From positions 62,001 through 126,000 of the forward strand of contig JAFWHX010000020.1 of the NCBI GenBank assembly GCA_017533915.1: a stretch of 64,000 bases of DNA. Reading direction: 5' to 3'. A program made the translations under genes and the position numbers. Position 1 is the first letter of the stretch, and every line of letters starts with the position of its first letter. The stretch is from Eubacterium sp. Its GTDB lineage: Bacteria; Bacillota; Clostridia; Peptostreptococcales; Anaerovoracaceae. This document shows positions 17,376 to 26,586 of the stretch, in pieces. The notes under the pieces are model-generated. The model worked only from the letters and a program-made list of their open reading frames with translations, did not search any database and was not told where the DNA came from.

Positions 17376-18815
17376 CTATCCGAGAACGCCTTTCTTCGAG
17401 TTCGCAAGTACCGGAAGCTCGGTGTCGTCTTTGTCGTCGAGATGGCTTCCGGCATATTTCTTTGTTTCGTCAGCGATGACTTTGCTTAGAAACAGTACAG
17501 CAAAAATATTCGGGACAGCCATGAGGCCGTTCAAGAGGTCTGCGATATTCCATACGAGGTTGAGCTCAACAACTGATCCAAGGAATACTGTGGAGACCCA
17601 GAGCATTTTGTAGATCCCGATGATCTTCTCGCCGAACAGATATACAGCGCATCTCTCGCCGTAATAATACCATCCGAGGATAGTCGAGAACGCGAACGTG
17701 ATCAGTCCGAGCACGAGCAGAGGCAGGCCGATAACAGGTATCATTGAGAAAGCCATGCTCGTAAGCTGCCCGCCGTTTCCGGACAGACCGTCGATGTCAG
17801 GGTATTTGATGATGCAGGATACGAGTACGAGTCCGGTCATAAGACAAATCACTACTGTGTCCCAGAATGTTCCGGTCATCGATACGAGAGCCTGACGCTT
17901 TGGGTTCTTCGTCTGCGCAGCTGACGCTACGAGCGGTGCTGAGCCCATTCCTGATTCATTTGAGAAGAGCCCCCGGGCAAAACCGTATCGGCAAGCAAGC
18001 GCGACTGTGCTTCCAATGAAGCCGCCGCCCATTGCCTGTGGCGTGAACGCCGCGCGAAGTATGGTCATCACAGCCTGAGGAAGCACATCAGCATTCATTA
18101 TCAGGATGATCAGACAGCCTGTGAAATAGAACACTGCCATGAATGGGACCAGTTTCTCAGATACGCTTGTTATCGACTGTATGCCGCCTATTATTACAAG
18201 ACCGACTATAAAGCTGAGTATAAGACCCACGGTAAGCTGCAGAACGGTGATCTCGTGCCCCATGAATTCGAAAGACATCGTAGGGAAGGGCAGGTTCCCG
18301 CTCAGATTGGTAACTACCGCGTTGGCCTGTACCATGCTTCCGATGCCGAACGCGCATACCGACGCTAACATCGCAAACAGCACTCCAGCCCACTTGGCGT
18401 GCAGCCCTCTGTCAAGGGCGTACATGGCGCCGCCGATCATAGAGCCATTCTCACTCTTCACACGATACTTTACCGCGATCAAAGTCTCTGCGTATTTTGT
18501 CGCGATACCGAATATACCTGTAAGCCACATCCAGAGCACAGCTCCGGGACCGCCCATCGCTATTGCTGTTCCCACACCTACGATATTACCTGTTCCGATA
18601 GTAGATGAGAGGGCGGTAGTAAGCGCCCCGAACTGCGAGACGTCACCCTCGGCGTCAGGGTCTTTAGTCAGTGACAGCCTGATCGCTTTGAATATATCCT
18701 TCTGGATAAATCCTGTCCTGAACGTCATGTATATGTGCGTTCCAAACAGGAGGACGATAAGCGGCCATCCCCAGATGAAACTATCTATCTTTTCGATCAA
18801 TTCTGCAAACGTCAT
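17376..18815 (-). CDS. Sodium:alanine/glycine symporter, AGCS family
   Basis: Sodium-coupled uptake of alanine or glycine across the cytoplasmic membrane. The 479 residues hold about ten to eleven hydrophobic helices and family signatures: G-T-G-N-I-V-G-V-G-T-A-I with G-G-P-G-A-V-L-W-M-W, and later G-F-A-R-G-L-F-S-N-E-S-G-M-G-S-A-P. It follows the Ser/Thr carrier gene on the same strand, with a hairpin in the 130-bp gap, so it may be co-transcribed or separately tuned. AlsT/DagA-like; alanine versus glycine cannot be decided. Confidence 0.92.
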   Translation of the reverse strand: MTFAELIEKIDSFIWGWPLIVLLFGTHIYMTFRTGFIQKDIFKAIRLSLTKDPDAEGDVSQFGALTTALSSTIGTGNIVGVGTAIAMGGPGAVLWMWLTGIFGIATKYAETLIAVKYRVKSENGSMIGGAMYALDRGLHAKWAGVLFAMLASVCAFGIGSMVQANAVVTNLSGNLPFPTMSFEFMGHEITVLQLTVGLILSFIVGLVIIGGIQSITSVSEKLVPFMAVFYFTGCLIILIMNADVLPQAVMTILRAAFTPQAMGGGFIGSTVALACRYGFARGLFSNESGMGSAPLVASAAQTKNPKRQALVSMTGTFWDTVVICLMTGLVLVSCIIKYPDIDGLSGNGGQLTSMAFSMIPVIGLPLLVLGLITFAFSTILGWYYYGERCAVYLFGEKIIGIYKMLWVSTVFLGSVVELNLVWNIADLLNGLMAVPNIFAVLFLSKVIADETKKYAGSHLDDKDDTELPVLANSKKGVLG

Positions 18816-18837
18816 TTCATTCTTCCTCTTATATTAT

Positions 18838-18868
18838 GAGCGGATCAACCTGTTCTGTTGATCCGCTC
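18838..18868. other. Strong hairpin between the two amino-acid carrier genes
   Basis: A perfect 12-bp inverted repeat, GAGCGGATCAAC with GTTGATCCGCTC, has a 7-nt loop. Neither side has a long T run, so it is a poor terminator; it could be a partial attenuator, an mRNA-stabilising structure, or an operator just upstream of the alanine carrier start. Confidence 0.6.
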
Positions 18869-18944
18869 TATTATACTTGTTTATACTGCGGATCAAAGCT
18901 ATACGTCTGTTTATGCTTGATCTCACCTGTGCTCAAGATCAGAA

Positions 18945-20213
18945 CTATACGTCTGTCTCAGTAGTACCTCCAAGGAACTTTGGAAGTGATTTGCCCTGTT
19001 TCTGCCATGCACGGTATTCTGCAGTAGCGGCGAACATGACATCGCCGGATGAGTTGAGTGCTGTTTCTACGCTGTCCTGCACTACGCTGATTATGTAGCC
19101 GACTCCTACTGCCTGCATCGCGACATCGTTAGAGATGCCGAAGAGTGCGCAGGCCATAGGGATGAGCAGAAGCGAGCCGCCGGCAACACCGGATGCTCCA
19201 CATGCTCCAAGTGCAGCGATGAAGCTCAGTATGATCGCGGTAGGTAAGTCGACTTCGATACCAAGAGTATTGGCTGTCGCGAGCGTCATTACCGTGATCG
19301 TGATCGCGGCGCCGTCCATGTTTATCGTAGCTCCAAGAGGAATAGATACTGAATACATATCCGGGTCGAGCTTCAGCTTTTCACAAAGGCTCATGTTGAT
19401 AGGGATGTTTGCAGCTGAGCTTCTGGTGAAGAATGCTGTAAGTCCGCTGTTCTTTAGGCACCTGAATACAAGAGGGTACGGGTTTGTCTTTAGTGTTATC
19501 GCCGCGAGCAGCGGATCGATAACGAGCGCAACGAAGAACATGCATCCTACGAGCAGAAGGATGAGCTTGCCGTAATCCTTGAAGATCCCGAGACCGCTTG
19601 TCGACACGCTTTCGAATACCAGACCCATGATACCGAATGGGGCGAGGTTTATGATCCAGCGTACTATCTGAGATACTGAATCAGCAAGATCCTTGAGCAT
19701 CTGGCATGTATGCTCATTTGCGAGCATCTTGAATGCGATTCCCAGGAATGACGCCCAGAACAGAATGCCGATATAGTTTGCAGTTGCAAGTGATTCAATA
19801 GGATTCTTAACTACATTCATAAGCAGATTCTGGATAACTTCCCAAAGACCTGAAGGTGGAGCAACATCTTCTGCCGGCGGTTCAGGAAGTACCATTTTTA
19901 CTTTAAAGAAGAAGCTCGCCAGTGTAGCTGTAAGAGCGGCAAGGAATGTACTGATCATATAAAGCCAGAGTACGAGGCCGAATCTCTTATCCAGCTTGCT
20001 GCTTCCCTGGCACAGCGCGCTTGCTATGAGCACAAATACAAGAATAGGCGCTATTGCTTTCAGGCAGCCGACAAATAAGCTTCCGAAGATGCCAATAGCG
20101 GTCCAGCCAGGGACGACCAGGCCTGCGACAGCACCGATCACCAGTCCGATGAAGATCCTGAGTATCAGGCTGGTATCACTATACTTTTTTGCTATGCTTG
20201 CTAACTTATTCAT
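18945..20213 (-). CDS. sstT: Serine/threonine:sodium symporter SstT
   Basis: Sodium-dependent serine/threonine importer of the DAACS (glutamate transporter) family. The 422-residue protein shows the family hallmarks: a Ser-rich R-S-S-A-A-N-I-P-I-N reentrant loop, I-P-L-G-A-T-I-N-M-D-G-A-A, and the C-terminal G-V-A-G-G-S-L-L-L-I-P-M-A. SstT identity is suggested by the N-I-P-I-N-M and L-C-E-K-L-K-L pattern. The ATG follows AGGAGGATATC. It is first in a minus-strand pair with the alanine carrier. Confidence 0.92.
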   Translation of the reverse strand: MNKLASIAKKYSDTSLILRIFIGLVIGAVAGLVVPGWTAIGIFGSLFVGCLKAIAPILVFVLIASALCQGSSKLDKRFGLVLWLYMISTFLAALTATLASFFFKVKMVLPEPPAEDVAPPSGLWEVIQNLLMNVVKNPIESLATANYIGILFWASFLGIAFKMLANEHTCQMLKDLADSVSQIVRWIINLAPFGIMGLVFESVSTSGLGIFKDYGKLILLLVGCMFFVALVIDPLLAAITLKTNPYPLVFRCLKNSGLTAFFTRSSAANIPINMSLCEKLKLDPDMYSVSIPLGATINMDGAAITITVMTLATANTLGIEVDLPTAIILSFIAALGACGASGVAGGSLLLIPMACALFGISNDVAMQAVGVGYIISVVQDSVETALNSSGDVMFAATAEYRAWQKQGKSLPKFLGGTTETDV

Positions 20214-20471
20214 GATATCCTCCTAAAAAGAATAATTGCATCTAAGTAATGTAACAGACAGCTGCCGGATCATGCGGGTAGCTTTTGTACATCACTATAT
20301 AGATAATATAATTCTACAATTCTATTCTTAAAATTCCAACCCTGCAGCGGCTCTTTTGCCATATTTTTCAGAAGTATTAAGAATTACCCGGAATAGAAGC
20401 GGGATGGTCAGAATCGTGCTTAACAGTATCTAGTGCGTTATGTTTTCTTGAGTCGTTTATAAATGAAACTG

Positions 20472-20500
20472 TTAACAAATCAATATGCATGGTGTATAAT
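20472..20500 (+). promoter_or_regulatory. Sigma-A type promoter of ilvE
   Basis: TTAACA and a perfect TATAAT are spaced by 17 bp. Transcription would start near 20507, giving a leader of about 205 nt that contains the 21-bp repeat array. Confidence 0.75.
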
Positions 20501-20546
20501 ACTCACATAAAATGTATAAATATGATTTTGTCATATGCCGGCACGG

Positions 20547-20699
20547 TTTTGACCAATGCAGAAGTTTTGATCAATGCAAAAGGGCTTTGACCGATGCTAG
20601 AAAGGTTTTGACCGATGCAAAAGGGGCTTTGACCGATGCCAGAAAGGTTTTGACCGATGCAAAAGGGGCTTTGACCGGTGCCGACAGGATTTTGATGAG
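20547..20699 (+). repeat. Tandem 18-21-bp repeat array in the ilvE leader
   Basis: Seven full units plus a partial eighth of the form YTTTGACCGATGCnAAAGG, the central ones exactly 21 bp. Two alternating variants (ending AAAAGGGG or AGAAAGG) make a 42-bp higher-order repeat. The array lies between the ilvE promoter and its ribosome binding site, so it should be transcribed. Confidence 0.9.
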
Positions 20700-20713
20700 A
20701 AGGAGCGGAAAGT

Positions 20714-21745
20714 ATGAGCAAGAAAGATCTGGACTGGGGAAACATAGGGTTTCAGTACAGAGTAACGGATAAAAGATACGTCTCGGATTACAAAGACGGT
20801 GCATGGGATGAGGGCAGGCTGATCGAGGACTCTATGATAACTGTCAGCGAAAGCGCAAACATCATGCAGTACTGCCAGGAAGTGTTCGAAGGCATGAAGG
20901 CATACACGACGGTAGATGGAAAGATCGTGACTTTCAGGCCTGACCTTAACGCTAAGAGAATGGCCGACTCTGCAAAGAGGATGGTCATGGCGCCGTTCCC
21001 TGAGGACAGATTCATCGAAGCGGTAGATATGACAGTTGCAGCAAATGAGGACTGGGTACCGCCATACGGCACAGGCGCAACACTCTATATCAGGCCGTTC
21101 ATGATCGGAAGCGCACCTGTTATAGGCGTACAGCCTTCACCTGAATTCCACTTCAGGATCTTCACTACGCCAGTAGGTCCATACTTCAAGGGTGGTGCAA
21201 CACCTGTCGCGATCACGACATGTGACTATGACAGAGCGGCACCGCACGGAACAGGCAACATCAAAGCCGGCCTGAACTACGCGATGAGCCTTCTGCAGAC
21301 AGTAGAAGCGCATAAAAACGGATACGTGGAGAATATGTATCTGGACGCAGCAACACGTACGCTGGTAGAAGAGACAGGCGGTTCCAACATCTTCTTCGTG
21401 ACAAAAGACGGCAAAGTCGTTATTCCAAAGTCGGATTCCATCCTGCCGTCGATCACACGCCGCTCGCTTGTATATGTAGCCGAGAACATGCTCGATATCG
21501 AAGTAGAGGAAAGGCCTGTTGAGTTCAGTGAAGTTCCGACATTCGTCGAGTGCGGACTCTGCGGGACGGCAGCAGTGATCTCTCCGGTAGGGCGCATCCA
21601 CAAGCATGACGACGACACAGACATTCTGCTCCCAAGCGGAATGGATGCGCCGGGACCAGTGACTGCAAAGCTTTACGAAACCCTGACCGGGATCCAGTAC
21701 GGTACGGTCGAAGCACCAGAAGGATGGATCCACGAGATCAAGTAA
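20714..21745 (+). CDS. ilvE: Branched-chain amino acid aminotransferase
   Basis: PLP-dependent aminotransferase interconverting Val, Leu or Ile and their 2-oxo acids. The 343 residues match the longer BCAT form (opening D-W-G-N-I-G-F-Q-Y). Family blocks include Y-C-Q-E-V-F-E-G-M-K-A-Y, R-P-F-M-I-G, the PLP-lysine region N-I-K-A-G-L-N-Y, V-E-E-T-G-G-S-N-I-F-F, and E-C-G-L-C-G-T-A-A-V-I-S-P-V. AAGGAG precedes the ATG. It is a single gene with its own promoter and a repeat-filled leader; no other ilv or leu genes are present in the window. Confidence 0.95.
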   Translation: MSKKDLDWGNIGFQYRVTDKRYVSDYKDGAWDEGRLIEDSMITVSESANIMQYCQEVFEGMKAYTTVDGKIVTFRPDLNAKRMADSAKRMVMAPFPEDRFIEAVDMTVAANEDWVPPYGTGATLYIRPFMIGSAPVIGVQPSPEFHFRIFTTPVGPYFKGGATPVAITTCDYDRAAPHGTGNIKAGLNYAMSLLQTVEAHKNGYVENMYLDAATRTLVEETGGSNIFFVTKDGKVVIPKSDSILPSITRRSLVYVAENMLDIEVEERPVEFSEVPTFVECGLCGTAAVISPVGRIHKHDDDTDILLPSGMDAPGPVTAKLYETLTGIQYGTVEAPEGWIHEIK

Positions 21746-21804
21746 TATCTGATACTTGATCAGCGAGATCGAGTAACATATCTGCTACTTGAGTCATAGT
21801 AAAC

Positions 21805-21845
21805 AAAAAAGTCTATGCCAGATAAAAGGCATAGACTTTTTGTTA
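21805..21845 (+). terminator. Rho-independent terminator of ilvE
   Basis: AAAAGTCTATGCC and GGCATAGACTTTTTG form a long stem with flanking A and T tracts. Between it and the ilvE stop is a degenerate 31-bp duplication of the gene end (GAGATCAAGTAA / GAGATCGAGTAA). Confidence 0.85.
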
Positions 21846-21892
21846 CCAACATTTTATAGATTATCGGTAAAATTTGGAGATTTTGATCAAGA

Positions 21893-22122
21893 AACACGTG
21901 ATTTTTCATATATCAGATGTTCTGGTAGGGGGCGAATATGCTATCTGGTAGGAGCTAGCTCCTACTATTTCCCTGAAATGACGGCCAAAAAAACACCTGC
22001 ATTTTTATAAATCAGGTGTTTTAGTAGGAGTAAAATTTGCATTTTGGTAGGAGCTTGCTCCTACTTTTTCCTTGAAATGATGGCTAAAAAAACACCTGGT
22101 TTTTCATAGATCAGGTGTTTCC
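21893..22122. repeat. Three 99-bp direct repeats carrying two hairpins per unit
   Basis: Units begin with AACACSTG at 21893, 21992 and 22091, exactly 99 bp apart; the third is partial. Each carries an AACACCTG...CAGGTGTT hairpin. The first two also carry a perfect-looking palindrome, GTAGGAGCTAGCTCCTAC or GTAGGAGCTTGCTCCTAC. No plausible gene crosses the region. Function unknown. Confidence 0.85.
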
Positions 22123-22125
22123 AGA

Positions 22126-22172
22126 AAAACAAAACCGCTATACCCATTGATTTTTCAATGAATATAGCGGTT
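22126..22172 (-). terminator. Terminator for the giant acidic protein gene
   Basis: On the minus strand, AACCGCTATA pairs with TATAGCGGTT and is followed by TTTTGTTTTT, 66 bp beyond the stop codon. Confidence 0.75.
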
Positions 22173-22237
22173 ATTACCAACACGTTTTGCCCTATAAGAC
22201 GAAAAATACGAATGTATTTGATAATGGCTTCAGGCTG

Positions 22238-25200
22238 TTAGATCTCTGACTGCGGTGTCCCGAATCCTTCAAGACCGCTGCCGAGCAAAACACTATTGAT
22301 CATGTTCTGATCGTATACGCCGCGACGCATCAGATACTCGATCGTCAGGTCATAGCGCTCAGTGTCGTTCAGACTATAGCCTGCCTTGTAAAGAAGGCGA
22401 ACCGAATCTTCCCACGTAAGTCTGAGAGCAAAACAGATTGCGATCGCGGTTTTTTTGTCCGGAATGAAGTCATGCTCTTTTATAACGCGGTCGAGGATAT
22501 CACGGTCGATCGGCATTCTTGATCTTAAAGTCCTTGCATTCAGCTCATCCTGATCGATCATGTAGTTTACTGCATCACTGAAAGTCTTTTCTTTATCGTC
22601 GATCATAGCCATGAGCAAAGCGCTTTGCATATCATCGTGTCTTTTGGCTTTCGCTTCAGCGTATTCGTCAGGCTCGGATTCAGTTTCCTCGGCATTTTCC
22701 TGATCAGTTTCAGCTTTGTCGATAGGGGATTCTACCGACTCGTCTTCGATAGCTATATCAGGCTCGGGTTCGGCTTCAACATCCGATTCAGCATCCTGTA
22801 TCTCTTCAGCTGCTGTTTCAGGTTCAGCTTCTGGTTCAGCATCCTGTGTATCTTCAACTGTATTTTCGTCTTCAGCCTCAGGTTCAGATTCCTGTATCTC
22901 TTCAACTGCAGTTTCGTCTTCAGCCTCAGGCTCAGATTCCGGCGTCTCTTCAACTATAGTTTCGCCTTCAGCCTCAGGCTCAGATTCCTGTGCTTCTTCA
23001 GTTGATTCAACTTCTCCTGAATTCTCTCCAGGCTCCAGCGGCTCAAAATCATTCACAAATGGATTACGGAAGATATCATCAAAAGTGATCTGCTTGTCTA
23101 TCACGCTGTCATGTTCTTCCGACTCTTTTTCTTCGGCTGTTACATTTTCCTTGGATTCGGGCTGTTCCTCTGACTCTTCAGGTGCTGCATCAACTTCGGA
23201 TTCAGGCTGTTCCTCTAATTCCTCGGGTTCTGCAACAATTTCGGATTCAACTTGACCTTCAGATTCTTCTTCAGGTTCAGAGTCACTCTGATCATCAGAT
23301 TCCCCGGACTTTTCTTCAAGCTGGTCCTGCATTGCGATAACTGCTGCAGCGCTTAATGGACTTTCCAGTAATTCTTCAGATTCAGCTACTTCCGTGGAAT
23401 CATCAGACTCATCAGATTCAACTGCTTCCTCGGAATCATCTGTTCCCTCGGGTTCGACTATTTCATCAGAATCAGCCGCTTCTTCGGGTTCTATTGTTTC
23501 TACAGAACTATTAGTTTCTTCAGGTTCGACAGTTTCCTCGGATTCACTTGTCTTATCAAAATCGTCGGTTGGATTTACAAATACGTCCGAATACGGATCA
23601 TATTCAAGAACTGTTGGCTCTTTCGGAACAGGGATAGGAGTGGTTTGCTCTTCTTCCTCATCTTCATCCTCAGATGCTGGTGCCTGCTCAGGAGCATGCT
23701 CGCTTTCTGAAACGAGCTTATCGTCTTCCTGCACATCAGGCTCGGCATCAGTAAGTGCTGCTTCTTCAACAGGCTCTTCAACTATGTCAACAGGCTCTTC
23801 ATTGTTTTCATCAAGTGGTCCGTTGACAGATTCTTCTACATCTTCTGATAATTCAAGATCCGGCCCGTTGAGCTCCTCTTCCGGTTCTTCAGCAGGTTCA
23901 GGCTCTACTTCCTCCGCTGGTTCTGGCTCGGTCTCTTCAGCAGGCTCCGGCTCGGTCTCTTCAGCAGGCTCAGGTTCGGTTTCTTCAACAGGTTCTGGTT
24001 CTGCTTCTATCGACTCGACCTCCTGCTCAGGTTCGGGCTCTTCTGTAGGCTCCGGCTCGGTCTCTTCTGTAGGCTCCGGTTCGGTTTCTTCAACAGGTTC
24101 TGGTTCTGCTTCTATCGACTCGACCTCCTGCTCAGGTTCGGTCTCTTCAGTAGGCTCCGGCTCGGTCTCTTCTGTAGGCTCCGGTTCGGGCTCTTCTGTA
24201 GGCTCCGGCTCGGTCTCTTCAGTAGGCTCAGGTTCTGCTTTCTTAACTGGCTCCGGTTCCGGTTCGGTCTGGGCTTCTTCAGCCTGTTTCTCAGTGGTTT
24301 CTATGCCAAGTGTATCGAATATGGTGTTCCTGGCTTCCTGGAATGAATCAAGTGTTAGGTCTCCTTTGGAAAGCTTTGCGATCATCACTTTGTCAATTGA
24401 TTTCTTGACTTCATCATCAGATACTTCGCCCTCAATGTTGTCAAGCTCTGCGATCACTGCATCCGGGATGTCTTCCACCGCGATATCGGCTGGCAGGAAG
24501 TCCGGATCGAACGGATGCTTTACAGGCTTTCCCTCAAGCTGTGCGAGGATCCTGGCTTCTTCTTCCTGCATCTCATGTACTTCGTCGAGGATATTGTTCC
24601 TGATGCTCTGTACAGAGTCAAGGTCGAGTTCGCCTGTCGTGAGCTTACCGATCAAAGCAGCATCGATTGATTTTCTGATATCGTCATCGCTTACATCACC
24701 TGCGGAATCGAGCTCTGCCATGATCATGGCAGGGATGTCTTCAAGCGGAGTCGATGGATCTATTACACCAGGTGTAAGGCTGGTGTTTTTCGGCTGAGTA
24801 CCCTGATCTTCTTGTGCAGGCTGCTGTGCCTGTTCAGGGGCAGGATTTTGCTGTTGTTCTGGTTGAGCGGTATTCTGTACAGGCGGCTGCTCAGGCTGCG
24901 GGGCGGCAGGGTTTTGCGGTGTCTGTTGTTCTTGAACAGGGTTCCGCTGCTCCGGTTGTTCTGATGGCTGCTGCACCTGTTGTGCTTGCTGCTGCTCTTG
25001 TTGTTCCGGCTGCTGCTCGGTCTGCTGCTGAGCGGCGGCTTTCGCGTCATCCTCAGCTTTTTTGCGCTCCAGAACTTTTGCGATAACGTTGTCTATAATG
25101 TCCTCAAACTGTGTGCCTGGCTGATTGCTGAGCGTTTCCTGAGCGATCGCTTCTGTAAGAGCTCTTGTCTGCTCGTCAGTTATGTCGACATCATCGATGT

Positions 25201-26569
25201 CCTCTATAGTAGTGCCAAGGTCAGCCCAGTCGCTTTCTTCCGGCGACGGCGCAGGAGCCTGAGCTTGAAGAGAAGGTGCCCCGGCAAGGTATTTGTCAAA
25301 ATCATATGAACCATCTGCAAGGTCCATCTCGGAATCATCATAGGATGAATCGGCTACAGCTTCATAATCGCCAGGCGCCATGTCGTCAAAATTAGCGATC
25401 CTGCGGCCTGATGTCGGACTGTAGACCGGACCTCCGCCTACATCATAATTACCGTCATCAGAGTATTTGTTCCGCTGTGCCGGAGGGACATAGCTCTGTG
25501 CTGAATATGATGACGGGGATGAATATGATGATGCTGCTGGAGGGGTATAAGGCTCTCTGTGAACAGCATTGTCATTTGAAGGTGCTGATGATGCCGGCGC
25601 TGAATAATTCTGTGTTGTATAGTCTGCAGCAGAGACTGGCGCTGGTGCTGGAGCCGTATAGTTCTGTACTGTATAGTCTGCAGCTGAAACAGGAGCAGGA
25701 GCAGGTACTGGTGTCGGTTCTGGAGCAGGCGCCGTATTGTTCTGTATCGTATAGTCATCTGCTGAAACAGGAGCCGGTGCCGGCTTTGGCGGCGTATACG
25801 GCTCGGAATGTATCACATCGTCTGACGAAGATGCTGATGGAGCGGCTGCAGCAGGCGGCGTGTATGGCTCAGAGTGTATAGTGTCATCATCAGCTGGTTC
25901 AGAATATGGTGCTGTGTACTCAGGGACATCGCGTGACGGCATCTCGCGTGATGCTCTGGCGGCTTCTGCATCCGTCATATATCCGCTGTCACTGTCCTGA
26001 GAAGCAGCTGTGTCAGCATTTTCGTCGTCATCATATGTTTCAGGCACGAATTCATCAGGCGGTACGGCATGCCTTGCTGAAGCAGCAACAGCTTCATAAT
26101 CGCCAGGTGTCAGCTCAGACGGCTTAGCTACTTTACGAGTCGCAACCGACGGCTTTGCTCTGAATACCTTCTGGTTCGGATCGCGCTTTGAAGCCTCAAA
26201 CATAGCGGATGACGCTACTGCCTCGTAATCTCCGAAGTCTGCCATGGAATCCGGGTTCTTGAAAGTCGGATGTTCTTCATCATCATCGAGAACGGACTTG
26301 TACTTGTTGGTCATATTGGCAGCTTCAGCCTGGCGCTTCAACTCTTCTATCTCAGCTTCCTGTCTTGCGATGATCTCCTCTGCCGGAAGTGCATTCTTCT
26401 CCTCGAGCTCACGGTTTCTGGCGTCGCGGATCTTCCTTATCGATTCAGGAACTGCTTCATAATCACCGGCGTCGTAGCGTGAGTCCTTGCTGGACAGCCT
26501 TGTGCTGTCGGCTCCGGTCGCAACAGTTCTTGATTTGGAGTTCTTGTCTTTGTTCTTGTTTGCGTACAC
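22238..26569 (-). CDS. Giant acidic repeat protein with XRE-like C-terminal domain
   Basis: A 1443-residue, largely disordered, very acidic protein with no signal peptide or membrane segment, so probably cytoplasmic. N-terminal part: four short G-D-Y-E-A-V motifs near residues 35, 111, 155 and 398, within Ser/Pro/Ala-rich linkers. Around 609-665 and 697-755 there is a duplicated helical module (D-I-P-x-x-I-x-A-E-L-D, then D-D-x-x-K-S-I-D), flanked by a Q/P-rich stretch. About 770-1310 is mainly Glu/Pro/Thr/Ser repeats (E-P-E-P-T-E-E and 16-residue S-E-P-E-A-E-x-E units). The last ~125 residues are helical and match an XRE-like domain (R-M-P-I-D-R-D-I-L; P-D-K-K-T-A-I-A-I-C-F-A-L; K-A-G-Y-S-L). 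The GTG start has AGGAGG 8 nt upstream. Role unknown. Confidence 0.85.
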   Translation of the reverse strand: MYANKNKDKNSKSRTVATGADSTRLSSKDSRYDAGDYEAVPESIRKIRDARNRELEEKNALPAEEIIARQEAEIEELKRQAEAANMTNKYKSVLDDDEEHPTFKNPDSMADFGDYEAVASSAMFEASKRDPNQKVFRAKPSVATRKVAKPSELTPGDYEAVAASARHAVPPDEFVPETYDDDENADTAASQDSDSGYMTDAEAARASREMPSRDVPEYTAPYSEPADDDTIHSEPYTPPAAAAPSASSSDDVIHSEPYTPPKPAPAPVSADDYTIQNNTAPAPEPTPVPAPAPVSAADYTVQNYTAPAPAPVSAADYTTQNYSAPASSAPSNDNAVHREPYTPPAASSYSSPSSYSAQSYVPPAQRNKYSDDGNYDVGGGPVYSPTSGRRIANFDDMAPGDYEAVADSSYDDSEMDLADGSYDFDKYLAGAPSLQAQAPAPSPEESDWADLGTTIEDIDDVDITDEQTRALTEAIAQETLSNQPGTQFEDIIDNVIAKVLERKKAEDDAKAAAQQQTEQQPEQQEQQQAQQVQQPSEQPEQRNPVQEQQTPQNPAAPQPEQPPVQNTAQPEQQQNPAPEQAQQPAQEDQGTQPKNTSLTPGVIDPSTPLEDIPAMIMAELDSAGDVSDDDIRKSIDAALIGKLTTGELDLDSVQSIRNNILDEVHEMQEEEARILAQLEGKPVKHPFDPDFLPADIAVEDIPDAVIAELDNIEGEVSDDEVKKSIDKVMIAKLSKGDLTLDSFQEARNTIFDTLGIETTEKQAEEAQTEPEPEPVKKAEPEPTEETEPEPTEEPEPEPTEETEPEPTEETEPEQEVESIEAEPEPVEETEPEPTEETEPEPTEEPEPEQEVESIEAEPEPVEETEPEPAEETEPEPAEETEPEPAEEVEPEPAEEPEEELNGPDLELSEDVEESVNGPLDENNEEPVDIVEEPVEEAALTDAEPDVQEDDKLVSESEHAPEQAPASEDEDEEEEQTTPIPVPKEPTVLEYDPYSDVFVNPTDDFDKTSESEETVEPEETNSSVETIEPEEAADSDEIVEPEGTDDSEEAVESDESDDSTEVAESEELLESPLSAAAVIAMQDQLEEKSGESDDQSDSEPEEESEGQVESEIVAEPEELEEQPESEVDAAPEESEEQPESKENVTAEEKESEEHDSVIDKQITFDDIFRNPFVNDFEPLEPGENSGEVESTEEAQESEPEAEGETIVEETPESEPEAEDETAVEEIQESEPEAEDENTVEDTQDAEPEAEPETAAEEIQDAESDVEAEPEPDIAIEDESVESPIDKAETDQENAEETESEPDEYAEAKAKRHDDMQSALLMAMIDDKEKTFSDAVNYMIDQDELNARTLRSRMPIDRDILDRVIKEHDFIPDKKTAIAICFALRLTWEDSVRLLYKAGYSLNDTERYDLTIEYLMRRGVYDQNMINSVLLGSGLEGFGTPQSEI
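22800..24300. repeat. Coding tandem repeats (Glu/Pro-rich) in the giant acidic gene
   Basis: Two repeat blocks are visible in the DNA. One around 23920-24240 is built from short GGCTCSGTCTCTTC-type units with longer shared segments containing a repeated I-E-A-E-P-E-P-V block. The other, around 22800-23000, consists of 48-bp units encoding the 16-residue S-E-P-E-A-E repeat. Such tracts are prone to length change. Confidence 0.75.
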
Positions 26570-26586
26570 AGGTTTACCTCCTGTTA

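Noticed and set aside
18139..18861. Plus-strand open frames opposite the symporter genes
   Set aside because: Shadows of the minus-strand carriers, with no ribosome sites and atypical composition.
23394..24797. A 467-codon open frame on the plus strand opposite the giant acidic gene
   Set aside because: It is the antisense of Glu/Pro codons read as Ser-rich protein, has no ribosome binding site, and mirrors the repeats of the real minus-strand gene.
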